Positions 17,778 through 29,752 of a stretch of 64,000 bases of DNA are shown here, one piece after another. How positions within the stretch are numbered: the stretch's first letter is position 1; the number at the start of each line of letters is the position of its first letter. The position numbers were made by a program, and so were the translations under genes. The notes under the pieces were generated by a model. The model did not search any database and was not told where the DNA came from. It was given only the letters and a program-made list of their open reading frames with translations. Source of the DNA: Hydractinia symbiolongicarpus (Eukaryota > Cnidaria > Hydrozoa > Anthoathecata > Hydractiniidae); NCBI RefSeq assembly GCF_029227915.1, contig NC_079880.1, positions 20,150,501-20,214,500 on the forward strand. Direction: 5' to 3'.

Positions 17778-18428
17778 TAAATTGTAAATAAAGGAAGAAA
17801 CATGTAGTTTAAGTAAGTCAGTTATATTTATCTGCTGTTATCGGTACTTTGGTAGTAAGAGAAGATTAGTATATAACATTAACTTTCTATGCGATGTCTT
17901 AAAAACCACCTCTTGACAAAAAATACAGGAAATTAAAAATAAACAGAGAAAAGAAATTTTCACCAGAATCTACATTACAGGTTAGAAAAAGCTACAAATT
18001 TTAACTTTAAATGCCATGTATTGTAGTTTCAAGATTTAGTTATTAAAATCAAACTTGATAGTGTCCATATTTACTGTAAGGAAATCTTAAGTCAAAGTTA
18101 ATTTGCCCAGACTTAGAACCATAGACCATTTAATCTAATGGGGTGTAATAACTGACATCACCATCATTATTTTCATCGGCCTGGACCAGAAGGGAACTAG
18201 GGACGAGGTTGCAAGTATATATTACTGCATATTAAAAAATATAAAAGAATCATTAAGAGTTAAGAGAATGTAATTATTGAAAAATATCTTATTCAAACAA
18301 CCAAGCGCGTGAAATTGTTTTTTATTCGCATTGGAAGGTTATAAGCCATTGTATTGAACTAAAGTGACAACAACGATTTGGAGGAACAATAGAATATTAT
18401 CTTAACAAAAGATACGGTACGTAAGTAG

Positions 18429-19790
18429 ATGATCAATGACACGACATTAGCAGCTTTATCATTTGCAGCATACGCGTTCATTATGGAAGAGTTATTTGAT
18501 ATTGAAACTTGGAAGAAAAAACGACAAACAACATTTCTTGTTTACATGTCAGTTTTCTTTCTAAGAGGACTCGAAAGAAGTGCAAATACAGCTACGCTAT
18601 GGATTTATTTGACAAAACTGATCACAACAGACCATCCAGGTTTATACTATGGATTGATAAACATTGCAGTTTTTATCCCACCGATGTTGCTGTCTTCGGT
18701 GGTTGCGAGATATGCCGATAAAACAAGACGTACAAAGGTGATCATTATTATTTTAAACTTTATAGCCATGATTGGGAGCATATTGTATGTCATACCGTGG
18801 TCTCCAATTTTTCCTTTTGTTGGAAAACTCTTAAATGGAGGCGTGATTATATCGAGACCTTTAATGATAGGTGAAACAGCTAGATCATACCCATCCACAG
18901 AAGTACAAAGCAAATTGTCATATCTTGTTTTTGCGTCCTCGTTAGGATTAATGATTGGACCTTGTGCTGTTCTTCCGTTTGCAAAGCTCAATATCCGTTT
19001 TGGTCAAGTACTAATTCAGTATGGAAACGTATCTGGTATAATTCTTCTGTTCGTTACCATTTTTATACAGCTCGGTGTTATGTGTTTTGCGCATGATCTT
19101 TCAAGGGAATTTGACTTAAAAGAATCAGAATCCTGCAAGGAAGAGGTTTCTAAAAAGAGCGTAGTTCAAGGGGGTGATGGAATGATAATACTAAAGGAAG
19201 CTTTACACTCAAAAATTATTTTGTTTATTTTCGCCATGTCAGTTTCATGTTTCATTCTCGGGGTTGCATTTAATCGAAATTTTCCAGTACTGGTATTGGA
19301 CGTGTTATCAATGTCTTACAGGACTGTTGCAATCAGTTTTGTTTCAAGAAGTATTGCAGTCCTATTGCTGTGTCTTGTAGGTGCTAAAATCAAACTGAGT
19401 GGTGTACATGCTTATTGGGTTGGAATCTTAAGCCAGGTCTCTGTTATAACATTACTACTGTGCCAATATATATTTGTCTATGTTCGCCTTAGCTTTGACA
19501 TGAAGATCACACTACTAGTTTTGTACAATGCTGCTGCAAGTTTTGCCGAAATGGGCGAACAGTTGTTTTTAGTTGTTGTATTTGTCAAGTCCGTGTCGTC
19601 GAAAAACCAAAGTTATTTAGAAGGCATACGAGGGATAATTAAGCAGACGGCAAGTATTTTAGGTGGTCTTTTGTCATTGATGTTTCTAAAATACACAGTC
19701 ATACTTGTGGCATTAGCTTTCAACGTCATGCTAACATTACTTCTCTGCTATTTTAGGCATGCTATAATGCATCCCACTATACAGATCTGA
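18429..19790 (+). CDS. MFS transporter, CLN7/MFSD8-like, copy A (intronless)
   Basis: Twelve-helix major facilitator protein, 453 residues from the first ATG. The second in-frame Met (18483, MEELFDIETWKKKRQTT) is the more likely start, because copies C and D align from that Met while D has lost the upstream start context. The MFS motif A loop after helix 2 reads ARYADKTRR. Residues GETARSYPSTEVQSK and FASSLGLMIGP around helices 4-5 resemble the RSY...GF.LGP stretch of MFSD8, which points to the lysosomal CLN7 group. A charged loop around SREFDLKESESCKEE separates the two six-helix halves. The coding region has no intron, unlike neighbouring genes, so a retrocopy ancestor is possible. Substrate unknown. 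It lies in tandem unit 1. Confidence 0.9.
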   Translation: MINDTTLAALSFAAYAFIMEELFDIETWKKKRQTTFLVYMSVFFLRGLERSANTATLWIYLTKLITTDHPGLYYGLINIAVFIPPMLLSSVVARYADKTRRTKVIIIILNFIAMIGSILYVIPWSPIFPFVGKLLNGGVIISRPLMIGETARSYPSTEVQSKLSYLVFASSLGLMIGPCAVLPFAKLNIRFGQVLIQYGNVSGIILLFVTIFIQLGVMCFAHDLSREFDLKESESCKEEVSKKSVVQGGDGMIILKEALHSKIILFIFAMSVSCFILGVAFNRNFPVLVLDVLSMSYRTVAISFVSRSIAVLLLCLVGAKIKLSGVHAYWVGILSQVSVITLLLCQYIFVYVRLSFDMKITLLVLYNAAASFAEMGEQLFLVVVFVKSVSSKNQSYLEGIRGIIKQTASILGGLLSLMFLKYTVILVALAFNVMLTLLLCYFRHAIMHPTIQI

Positions 19791-20551
19791 ACAATTCATG
19801 CCTGTGTCTTGCGAGTTATTAAGGAAATTATTTTTGAAGAGATTTTAGGTGTAGAGATAAAAATCCTCCTAAAGATGTGATTTGTGCCATTAACAAAGTC
19901 TAGATTCTTCAGTTGCCGACAGACTAGCCACTGACTTTGTATAGAAAATTTAATAATTATTTTTTATTTTTGTACACAGAATTTTTAAATCTGTGCAGAT
20001 AACTACTCAACGATAAAAATCTTTTATATGGTCAATCCAAATTTTTTTTGTTTTTGTTTTTCTTCTTTTTTATAAATTTTGGCCACAAAGAATATTTAAG
20101 TTGCCAAAAAAAATATCACTATCATGTTTGGCATTCTTTTTTTTTCACTGTGCCAATTGTTCAAAAAAGAAGGGTTTTAATCGTTTGGTCGATAGGTATG
20201 AAGTTCATCACCTATTCAAAGTCAAATACTGTATTTAAGACTCTTGTGACATTGAATTCTTGAACAAAGAAAAGTTATTTTTAAAGCTGCTTTTTATTGT
20301 AATCATGTTGTAATTGACGTCACTTTTTTTTATTTTTTTTTGACAACATGCTTTATTTTGGAGAACGTATTTTTTATATTTTGCAAGGTTCTTTTTTATT
20401 TCCAGCAATGCTTTTTTTCTACCCACATTGTTTTCATTGCTGTATTCACATGCTGTATTCAGCACCCACATATTTATAGACCTAAACAAAAACTTATTAT
20501 TAAATAAAAACAGTTCAAATTCATTATTATTAGTTACAATTATTTGTTCAG

Positions 20552-20833
20552 AATCCCCCCTCCCACCCTAGTTCCTATTGGTACTGTTATGAATAGGGGT
20601 CCTGCAAAAGGCCCTCCAGTGCATTTGAAGCTGTCATTTAAAGCTCTGATTTGTGCTACAAAGTCATGCAAGCACAGCAATCGCTCAGGTAGATAGTCAC
20701 CCTAAGCATCAATCCAATTGTCATGCTGAGCACTAAGCAAAAAAGGATCAATTCATACTTCACGATGTTTCTAGGGATCTAAATAACGACCTACCGGAAA
20801 GCTAAAGCTCTACCACAAAACCACCAATCAGTA
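20552..20833 (-). mobile_element. tRNA-derived SINE, reversed, in MFS copy A 3' flank
   Basis: On the minus strand it reads a tRNA-like head (GGTGGTTTTGTGGTAGAGC) and then the body seen at 4979, ending near CAGTACCAATAGGAACT. Box B has decayed. The same insertion is present beside copies B and D. Confidence 0.8.
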
Positions 20834-23417
20834 AGTATGCTAACTTTACCGGATAACAAACGTTTCAATCATATGATAAGCTAGTTTGTGTATCATTTAG
20901 GCTTTGTACATAAATGAAATTATTTTCATTTTGGGGCCAATTTTAGTCGGAATATGTAATGAATCAGCTGACAAAAGATTTTTTTGATATACTTTCTTAT
21001 CAAAATTGAATTTGACGTGATTTTACTTTTCGTTGAGAAAATCGATTTCTGGTCAGGTTCTAAAGTCAGTTGACAGCGCTTTAAATCTTTAAAAATCCCA
21101 TTAACAATTAAATGCCCATCCTTAAATCAGATGTTCTCCTAACAATGTAACAATTTTTTTGGCGCTTGATTGGTTTTTGCCTCAGAAAATCCAAATAGTT
21201 TAGTCAATTTAATATTTCGCCGGCCTTTTGAAATTGAACGAAACTTTGAGTATAAAAATGTTTTTGATGTAAAATCCACAAAAATCCTTTTAGTGCAAAG
21301 CATTTAAAGTCTATCCTATTGCTTTTTGGATAAGTAAAATAAATTAAGTTGAATATGTATTATAAAATCAAAAGAAAAAGATTAAAAGTCATTTTTTGCT
21401 CGAGAATTCGAGATAACATCTGCAGTATCGAACTCCACGATGTCGCACAAAAATGTCATGTGCTCTATCACCGTGTGTTGAAAGGTGGTTAGCAAGGATC
21501 AGTTTCGTGACATCTCATCACTAAAAATATGTTAATAATAACGTTTTTCATGTAATAAAAAACCATTTTACTGCTTAAAAATTCTATAGGATCAATGATA
21601 GTATATTTCTACAGCAGGAAATCATGCAATTAACGGCAATAACAGTAGGAAGAGAAGTAATGTCTGCAACACGCACATTTGTCACGAAAGATTTGATTAA
21701 AGGGGACGCGAACAAAAGTTAGCGGCAAATCCAGAATTCAGAACCTTGGCTTGATTGTGTCCATGGCAAGGATTTGAATAAGTAAAGTTTCCCTAGAAGG
21801 TTTTAAGACATGAGAAATTAGGTGCTGCTCTATAGAATTATTTACACGTCCAGTATACTTGAAAGCTACAAATACAAACGAAATTAAAACGGATGCCAAA
21901 TGACAGAATTCAAAAACTAATACACTGATGTCAACTAAAATCATTACAGGCAATGGGCATGCGGACCTTGAGCTTTTATTACCTGATGTGAGGTACTTGT
22001 CTTGCCAGACTGCAGGGCACGTAAACCAAAGTAAGAATAGTTAAGTGAGGACGGCATTGTTTTTTATACTTCTACATGACTCCCCCTTTATACCTCTGGG
22101 TGATATGGGGTGAATTCTGCACGGTAGAACATCAAATTTCAGAGCGTTTTACCACGATTTACATTTTTTTAAAGCCGTTGAAAAACCCACCCATTATAGG
22201 AACAGCTCCAATTACTTAGATTGAAAATATTTTACAATAAAAATGCAAAAATGAAAGATACTGCACTGTGAATTTCACACAAGTATACATGTCACACAAG
22301 AAGTAATCTAACTCCTTGACAAAGAAATCAGAATAAAGATATTGTATATGAAGTTATGTAACCAATAGCAACAAGATGATGTAATTGTTAAGTTCAGTTA
22401 AATACAATCAATTAGAAAATAACCAAAGGAGGTGTGGTAACAAAACTCGAATTAAAACACTGCTCGACTATTGAAAATCCGCTTATCTAATTTGGAACAA
22501 AATGCTAATCCGTCCAACCTTTAACAAACTTACTAACTATTTGTTTAAAGAAAATATCTGGCCTGCGCCCCCCTTAATATAACATTTTCCCCTACGATTA
22601 GGATACCACAAGTAAGCCAAACTGCCACGAAAATAACGCTAAATGTTTAACCAAAAAAGTAAACACAACATCCTAATCGCCTGGAATAGTTAGGCGATGT
22701 CCTAAATTAGCTGCGTGCTAGCATGAAATAGCTGCGCAAGAAGTAAGATTAAAATGTGCCGGTACAATCATACAAAAGAGAATGTTATATAGAAATGGTT
22801 TGACGTAAGCTCTACAATTTCATTAATTGTTTTGTCCAGCTTCGATTTCAATAACAAAAAATAAATAATTTCGAGTACACAAAAGGCGTTGCTAAAAACA
22901 TAAATTGTTATGAAATCCCTATAGTTTGGAAAAATAATTTTCGTCAATAAATTGTTATAAAAAATACACGTGAAAATTTTAGGGCAATAATTATTTAATT
23001 CTTAAATTGATTTAAATTTTTTTGTATATTTACACGATGCAATATATAAAGAACAATTTAAATTTAATTTATCATACAATCAGACATGAACGAAAAAGAG
23101 ACAATTTTAAGTTTTTTAATCTTTTCAATGAGTTTTATTCTTTCACATAAGAAAAAACAGAACTGAATGGGTGGCAGATTGGCTCCATCACAGAAATAAA
23201 TGAAAGAGAATGATATTATACAATTCTGAACGAATTAAAATTGACGGATTTTGAGAGCTACCGAAGCTATTTAAAAATGAACACGGATACTTCTCAGGAA
23301 AGTTTAATTACTTCATTTTGCATATCAAGTTTCAAAAATTGACAGTCTTAAATCACTCATTTTAGAAACTCGTTGACCTTGTTGGACCCAAAATTCTCTC
23401 TTCACTACTATTTACTC
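20834..23417. other. 3' spacer of tandem unit 1, no gene supported
   Basis: AT-rich. Its first part (to about 21,660) is homologous to the flank of MFS copy D (to about 44,665). I found no conserved exon, RNA gene or further repeat. Confidence 0.55.
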
Positions 23418-24332
23418 TCTTTCCACCCGAACTCTAGAAATCCGAAACATGTCCATTAACTAAAACATAGTGTGTGCAACAGCTGTTATAAACGGCGTAA
23501 ATATTTAGACAGTATGGAATAATTGTTTAACTCTGTTATATCTGGGTTTTTTGGTCAGTGATCATTTCTGAATTTAAAATACTCATAGGTTATAACATGT
23601 TACAATAACAAATACAATTCAGTACTAACACCTATAATCAAAATTTTAAAAATGACGTCATCAGTACCACTTATGACGTCATAAATTGTAAATAAAGGAA
23701 GAAACATGTAGTTTAAGTAAGTCAGTTATATTTATCTGCTGTTATCGGTACTTTGGTAGTAAGAGAAGATTAGTATATAACATTAACTTTCTATGCGATG
23801 TCTTAAAAACCACCTCTTGACAAAAAATACAGGAAATTAAAAATAAACAGAGAAAAGAAATTTTCACCAGAATCTACATTACAGGTTAGAAAAAGCTACA
23901 AATTTTAACTTTAAATGCCATGTATTGTAGTTTCAAGATTTAGTTATTAAAATCAAACTTGATAGTGTCCATATTTACTGTAAGGAAATCTTAAGTCAAA
24001 GTTAATTTGCCCAGACTTAGAACCATAGACCATTTAATCTAATGGGGTGTAATAACTGACATCACCATCATTATTTTCATCGGCCTGGACCAGAAGGGAA
24101 CTAGGGACGAGGTTGCAAGTATATATTACTGCATATTAAAAAATATAAAAGAATCATTAAGAGTTAAGAGAATGTAATTATTGAAAAATATCTTATTCAA
24201 ACAACCAAGCGCGTGAAATTGTTTTTTATTCGCATTGGAAGGTTATAAGCCATTGTATTGAACTAAAGTGACAACAACGATTTGGAGGAACAATAGAATA
24301 TTATCTTAACAAAAGATACGGTACGTAAGTAG

Positions 24333-25694
24333 ATGATCAATGACACGACATTAGCAGCTTTATCATTTGCAGCATACGCGTTCATTATGGAAGAGTTATT
24401 TGATATTGAAACTTGGAAGAAAAAACGACAAACAACATTTCTTGTTTACATGTCAGTTTTCTTTCTAAGAGGACTCGAAAGAAGTGCAAATACAGCTACG
24501 CTATGGATTTATTTGACAAAACTGATCACAACAGACCATCCAGGTTTATACTATGGATTGATAAACATTGCAGTTTTTATCCCACCGATGTTGCTGTCTT
24601 CGGTGGTTGCGAGATATGCCGATAAAACAAGACGTACAAAGGTGATCATTATTATTTTAAACTTTATAGCCATGATTGGGAGCATATTGTATGTCATACC
24701 GTGGTCTCCAATTTTTCCTTTTGTTGGAAAACTCTTAAATGGAGGCGTGATTATATCGAGACCTTTAATGATAGGTGAAACAGCTAGATCATACCCATCC
24801 ACAGAAGTACAAAGCAAATTGTCATATCTTGTTTTTGCGTCCTCGTTAGGATTAATGATTGGACCTTGTGCTGTTCTTCCGTTTGCAAAGCTCAATATCC
24901 GTTTTGGTCAAGTACTAATTCAGTATGGAAACGTATCTGGTATAATTCTTCTGTTCGTTACCATTTTTATACAGCTCGGTGTTATGTGTTTTGCGCATGA
25001 TCTTTCAAGGGAATTTGACTTAAAAGAATCAGAATCCTGCAAGGAAGAGGTTTCTAAAAAGAGCGTAGTTCAAGGGGGTGATGGAATGATAATACTAAAG
25101 GAAGCTTTACACTCAAAAATTATTTTGTTTATTTTCGCCATGTCAGTTTCATGTTTCATTCTCGGGGTTGCATTTAATCGAAATTTTCCAGTACTGGTAT
25201 TGGACGTGTTATCAATGTCTTACAGGACTGTTGCAATCAGTTTTGTTTCAAGAAGTATTGCAGTCCTATTGCTGTGTCTTGTAGGTGCTAAAATCAAACT
25301 GAGTGGTGTACATGCTTATTGGGTTGGAATCTTAAGCCAGGTCTCTGTTATAACATTACTACTGTGCCAATATATATTTGTCTATGTTCGCCTTAGCTTT
25401 GACATGAAGATCACACTACTAGTTTTGTACAATGCTGCTGCAAGTTTTGCCGAAATGGGCGAACAGTTGTTTTTAGTTGTTGTATTTGTCAAGTCCGTGT
25501 CGTCGAAAAACCAAAGTTATTTAGAAGGCATACGAGGGATAATTAAGCAGACGGCAAGTATTTTAGGTGGTCTTTTGTCATTGATGTTTCTAAAATACAC
25601 AGTCATACTTGTGGCATTAGCTTTCAACGTCATGCTAACATTACTTCTCTGCTATTTTAGGCATGCTATAATGCATCCCACTATACAGATCTGA
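24333..25694 (+). CDS. MFS transporter, CLN7/MFSD8-like, copy B (intronless)
   Basis: The protein is identical to copy A in all 453 residues, and the surrounding DNA is also identical. The likely start is the conserved Met at 24387. Identity that extends through non-coding flank means a very recent segmental duplication, gene conversion, or an assembly duplicate, and not selection on the protein. If real, it doubles the dosage of the same transporter. Confidence 0.9.
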   Translation: MINDTTLAALSFAAYAFIMEELFDIETWKKKRQTTFLVYMSVFFLRGLERSANTATLWIYLTKLITTDHPGLYYGLINIAVFIPPMLLSSVVARYADKTRRTKVIIIILNFIAMIGSILYVIPWSPIFPFVGKLLNGGVIISRPLMIGETARSYPSTEVQSKLSYLVFASSLGLMIGPCAVLPFAKLNIRFGQVLIQYGNVSGIILLFVTIFIQLGVMCFAHDLSREFDLKESESCKEEVSKKSVVQGGDGMIILKEALHSKIILFIFAMSVSCFILGVAFNRNFPVLVLDVLSMSYRTVAISFVSRSIAVLLLCLVGAKIKLSGVHAYWVGILSQVSVITLLLCQYIFVYVRLSFDMKITLLVLYNAAASFAEMGEQLFLVVVFVKSVSSKNQSYLEGIRGIIKQTASILGGLLSLMFLKYTVILVALAFNVMLTLLLCYFRHAIMHPTIQI

Positions 25695-26455
25695 ACAATT
25701 CATGCCTGTGTCTTGCGAGTTATTAAGGAAATTATTTTTGAAGAGATTTTAGGTGTAGAGATAAAAATCCTCCTAAAGATGTGATTTGTGCCATTAACAA
25801 AGTCTAGATTCTTCAGTTGCCGACAGACTAGCCACTGACTTTGTATAGAAAATTTAATAATTATTTTTTATTTTTGTACACAGAATTTTTAAATCTGTGC
25901 AGATAACTACTCAACGATAAAAATCTTTTATATGGTCAATCCAAATTTTTTTTGTTTTTGTTTTTCTTCTTTTTTATAAATTTTGGCCACAAAGAATATT
26001 TAAGTTGCCAAAAAAAATATCACTATCATGTTTGGCATTCTTTTTTTTTCACTGTGCCAATTGTTCAAAAAAGAAGGGTTTTAATCGTTTGGTCGATAGG
26101 TATGAAGTTCATCACCTATTCAAAGTCAAATACTGTATTTAAGACTCTTGTGACATTGAATTCTTGAACAAAGAAAAGTTATTTTTAAAGCTGCTTTTTA
26201 TTGTAATCATGTTGTAATTGACGTCACTTTTTTTTATTTTTTTTTGACAACATGCTTTATTTTGGAGAACGTATTTTTTATATTTTGCAAGGTTCTTTTT
26301 TATTTCCAGCAATGCTTTTTTTCTACCCACATTGTTTTCATTGCTGTATTCACATGCTGTATTCAGCACCCACATATTTATAGACCTAAACAAAAACTTA
26401 TTATTAAATAAAAACAGTTCAAATTCATTATTATTAGTTACAATTATTTGTTCAG

Positions 26456-26737
26456 AATCCCCCCTCCCACCCTAGTTCCTATTGGTACTGTTATGAATAG
26501 GGGTCCTGCAAAAGGCCCTCCAGTGCATTTGAAGCTGTCATTTAAAGCTCTGATTTGTGCTACAAAGTCATGCAAGCACAGCAATCGCTCAGGTAGATAG
26601 TCACCCTAAGCATCAATCCAATTGTCATGCTGAGCACTAAGCAAAAAAGGATCAATTCATACTTCACGATGTTTCTAGGGATCTAAATAACGACCTACCG
26701 GAAAGCTAAAGCTCTACCACAAAACCACCAATCAGTA
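26456..26737 (-). mobile_element. tRNA-derived SINE, reversed, in MFS copy B 3' flank
   Basis: Exact duplicate of the SINE at 20552, carried along in tandem unit 2. Confidence 0.8.
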
Positions 26738-29321
26738 AGTATGCTAACTTTACCGGATAACAAACGTTTCAATCATATGATAAGCTAGTTTGTGTATCAT
26801 TTAGGCTTTGTACATAAATGAAATTATTTTCATTTTGGGGCCAATTTTAGTCGGAATATGTAATGAATCAGCTGACAAAAGATTTTTTTGATATACTTTC
26901 TTATCAAAATTGAATTTGACGTGATTTTACTTTTCGTTGAGAAAATCGATTTCTGGTCAGGTTCTAAAGTCAGTTGACAGCGCTTTAAATCTTTAAAAAT
27001 CCCATTAACAATTAAATGCCCATCCTTAAATCAGATGTTCTCCTAACAATGTAACAATTTTTTTGGCGCTTGATTGGTTTTTGCCTCAGAAAATCCAAAT
27101 AGTTTAGTCAATTTAATATTTCGCCGGCCTTTTGAAATTGAACGAAACTTTGAGTATAAAAATGTTTTTGATGTAAAATCCACAAAAATCCTTTTAGTGC
27201 AAAGCATTTAAAGTCTATCCTATTGCTTTTTGGATAAGTAAAATAAATTAAGTTGAATATGTATTATAAAATCAAAAGAAAAAGATTAAAAGTCATTTTT
27301 TGCTCGAGAATTCGAGATAACATCTGCAGTATCGAACTCCACGATGTCGCACAAAAATGTCATGTGCTCTATCACCGTGTGTTGAAAGGTGGTTAGCAAG
27401 GATCAGTTTCGTGACATCTCATCACTAAAAATATGTTAATAATAACGTTTTTCATGTAATAAAAAACCATTTTACTGCTTAAAAATTCTATAGGATCAAT
27501 GATAGTATATTTCTACAGCAGGAAATCATGCAATTAACGGCAATAACAGTAGGAAGAGAAGTAATGTCTGCAACACGCACATTTGTCACGAAAGATTTGA
27601 TTAAAGGGGACGCGAACAAAAGTTAGCGGCAAATCCAGAATTCAGAACCTTGGCTTGATTGTGTCCATGGCAAGGATTTGAATAAGTAAAGTTTCCCTAG
27701 AAGGTTTTAAGACATGAGAAATTAGGTGCTGCTCTATAGAATTATTTACACGTCCAGTATACTTGAAAGCTACAAATACAAACGAAATTAAAACGGATGC
27801 CAAATGACAGAATTCAAAAACTAATACACTGATGTCAACTAAAATCATTACAGGCAATGGGCATGCGGACCTTGAGCTTTTATTACCTGATGTGAGGTAC
27901 TTGTCTTGCCAGACTGCAGGGCACGTAAACCAAAGTAAGAATAGTTAAGTGAGGACGGCATTGTTTTTTATACTTCTACATGACTCCCCCTTTATACCTC
28001 TGGGTGATATGGGGTGAATTCTGCACGGTAGAACATCAAATTTCAGAGCGTTTTACCACGATTTACATTTTTTTAAAGCCGTTGAAAAACCCACCCATTA
28101 TAGGAACAGCTCCAATTACTTAGATTGAAAATATTTTACAATAAAAATGCAAAAATGAAAGATACTGCACTGTGAATTTCACACAAGTATACATGTCACA
28201 CAAGAAGTAATCTAACTCCTTGACAAAGAAATCAGAATAAAGATATTGTATATGAAGTTATGTAACCAATAGCAACAAGATGATGTAATTGTTAAGTTCA
28301 GTTAAATACAATCAATTAGAAAATAACCAAAGGAGGTGTGGTAACAAAACTCGAATTAAAACACTGCTCGACTATTGAAAATCCGCTTATCTAATTTGGA
28401 ACAAAATGCTAATCCGTCCAACCTTTAACAAACTTACTAACTATTTGTTTAAAGAAAATATCTGGCCTGCGCCCCCCTTAATATAACATTTTCCCCTACG
28501 ATTAGGATACCACAAGTAAGCCAAACTGCCACGAAAATAACGCTAAATGTTTAACCAAAAAAGTAAACACAACATCCTAATCGCCTGGAATAGTTAGGCG
28601 ATGTCCTAAATTAGCTGCGTGCTAGCATGAAATAGCTGCGCAAGAAGTAAGATTAAAATGTGCCGGTACAATCATACAAAAGAGAATGTTATATAGAAAT
28701 GGTTTGACGTAAGCTCTACAATTTCATTAATTGTTTTGTCCAGCTTCGATTTCAATAACAAAAAATAAATAATTTCGAGTACACAAAAGGCGTTGCTAAA
28801 AACATAAATTGTTATGAAATCCCTATAGTTTGGAAAAATAATTTTCGTCAATAAATTGTTATAAAAAATACACGTGAAAATTTTAGGGCAATAATTATTT
28901 AATTCTTAAATTGATTTAAATTTTTTTGTATATTTACACGATGCAATATATAAAGAACAATTTAAATTTAATTTATCATACAATCAGACATGAACGAAAA
29001 AGAGACAATTTTAAGTTTTTTAATCTTTTCAATGAGTTTTATTCTTTCACATAAGAAAAAACAGAACTGAATGGGTGGCAGATTGGCTCCATCACAGAAA
29101 TAAATGAAAGAGAATGATATTATACAATTCTGAACGAATTAAAATTGACGGATTTTGAGAGCTACCGAAGCTATTTAAAAATGAACACGGATACTTCTCA
29201 GGAAAGTTTAATTACTTCATTTTGCATATCAAGTTTCAAAAATTGACAGTCTTAAATCACTCATTTTAGAAACTCGTTGACCTTGTTGGACCCAAAATTC
29301 TCTCTTCACTACTATTTACTC
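26738..29321. other. 3' spacer of tandem unit 2, no gene supported
   Basis: Duplicate of 20834-23417. Nothing further recognised. Confidence 0.55.
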
Positions 29322-29752
29322 TCTTTTACGCGCATAAAAACATTTGAAACGAATGAAATGATGATTATGAGTTTCGAAGTGAACAGCTAGCGATTACCTT
29401 TAGAATAATATGGTTCTGACCAAAAATTGACATAAAAAAAGTAAAACTAGTTTGATTTTATTAGATCAATTTTTGAATATTAATTTGTGTTTTTACGTCA
29501 TTTTACTACTATCATTCTATTACTTCTTAATGATATAAAAATAAAAAATAAAGTGTAAACAAAGCTGCATTTCCTAAGATTTTATCAATCAAGTTATAAC
29601 AAAAGATTGTTATTGAAGACAATTTAACTGCATGGGGATGAAAAAATAATAGAATATTTTTCCGACAGCATCAACAGCACGTGATTACTCACAACATGAT
29701 CATCAAATAATAATATTAGCATCATCGTTGGATTAAACAACCGACGTTCACC

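Larger units (their letters stand above)
17514..23417 (+). repeat. 5,904-bp direct tandem repeat, unit 1
   Basis: The unit runs from about 17514 (CTTTCCACCCGAACTC) to 23417 and recurs at once at 23418. Sequence leaving the unit and sequence entering it share CTCTTT at the junctions. It holds MFS gene A, its flanks and a reversed SINE. Confidence 0.97.
23418..29321 (+). repeat. 5,904-bp direct tandem repeat, unit 2
   Basis: Everything I compared, gene and flanks alike, matches unit 1 at a constant offset of 5,904 with no difference. Unit 2 leaves homology after CTCTTT at about 29326 (next bases TACGCGC). Confidence 0.97.

Noticed and set aside
18647-18991. Minus-strand frames inside the MFS genes (also 24,551, 29,941 and 41,984)
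   Set aside because: They are antisense shadows that recur because the sense protein is conserved.
21983-22058. Minus-strand mini-exon starting MPSSLNYSYFG, with TATAAA just upstream and a GTAATA donor
   Set aside because: Both nearby acceptors lead quickly to stops, no domain is visible, and copy D has no clear counterpart.
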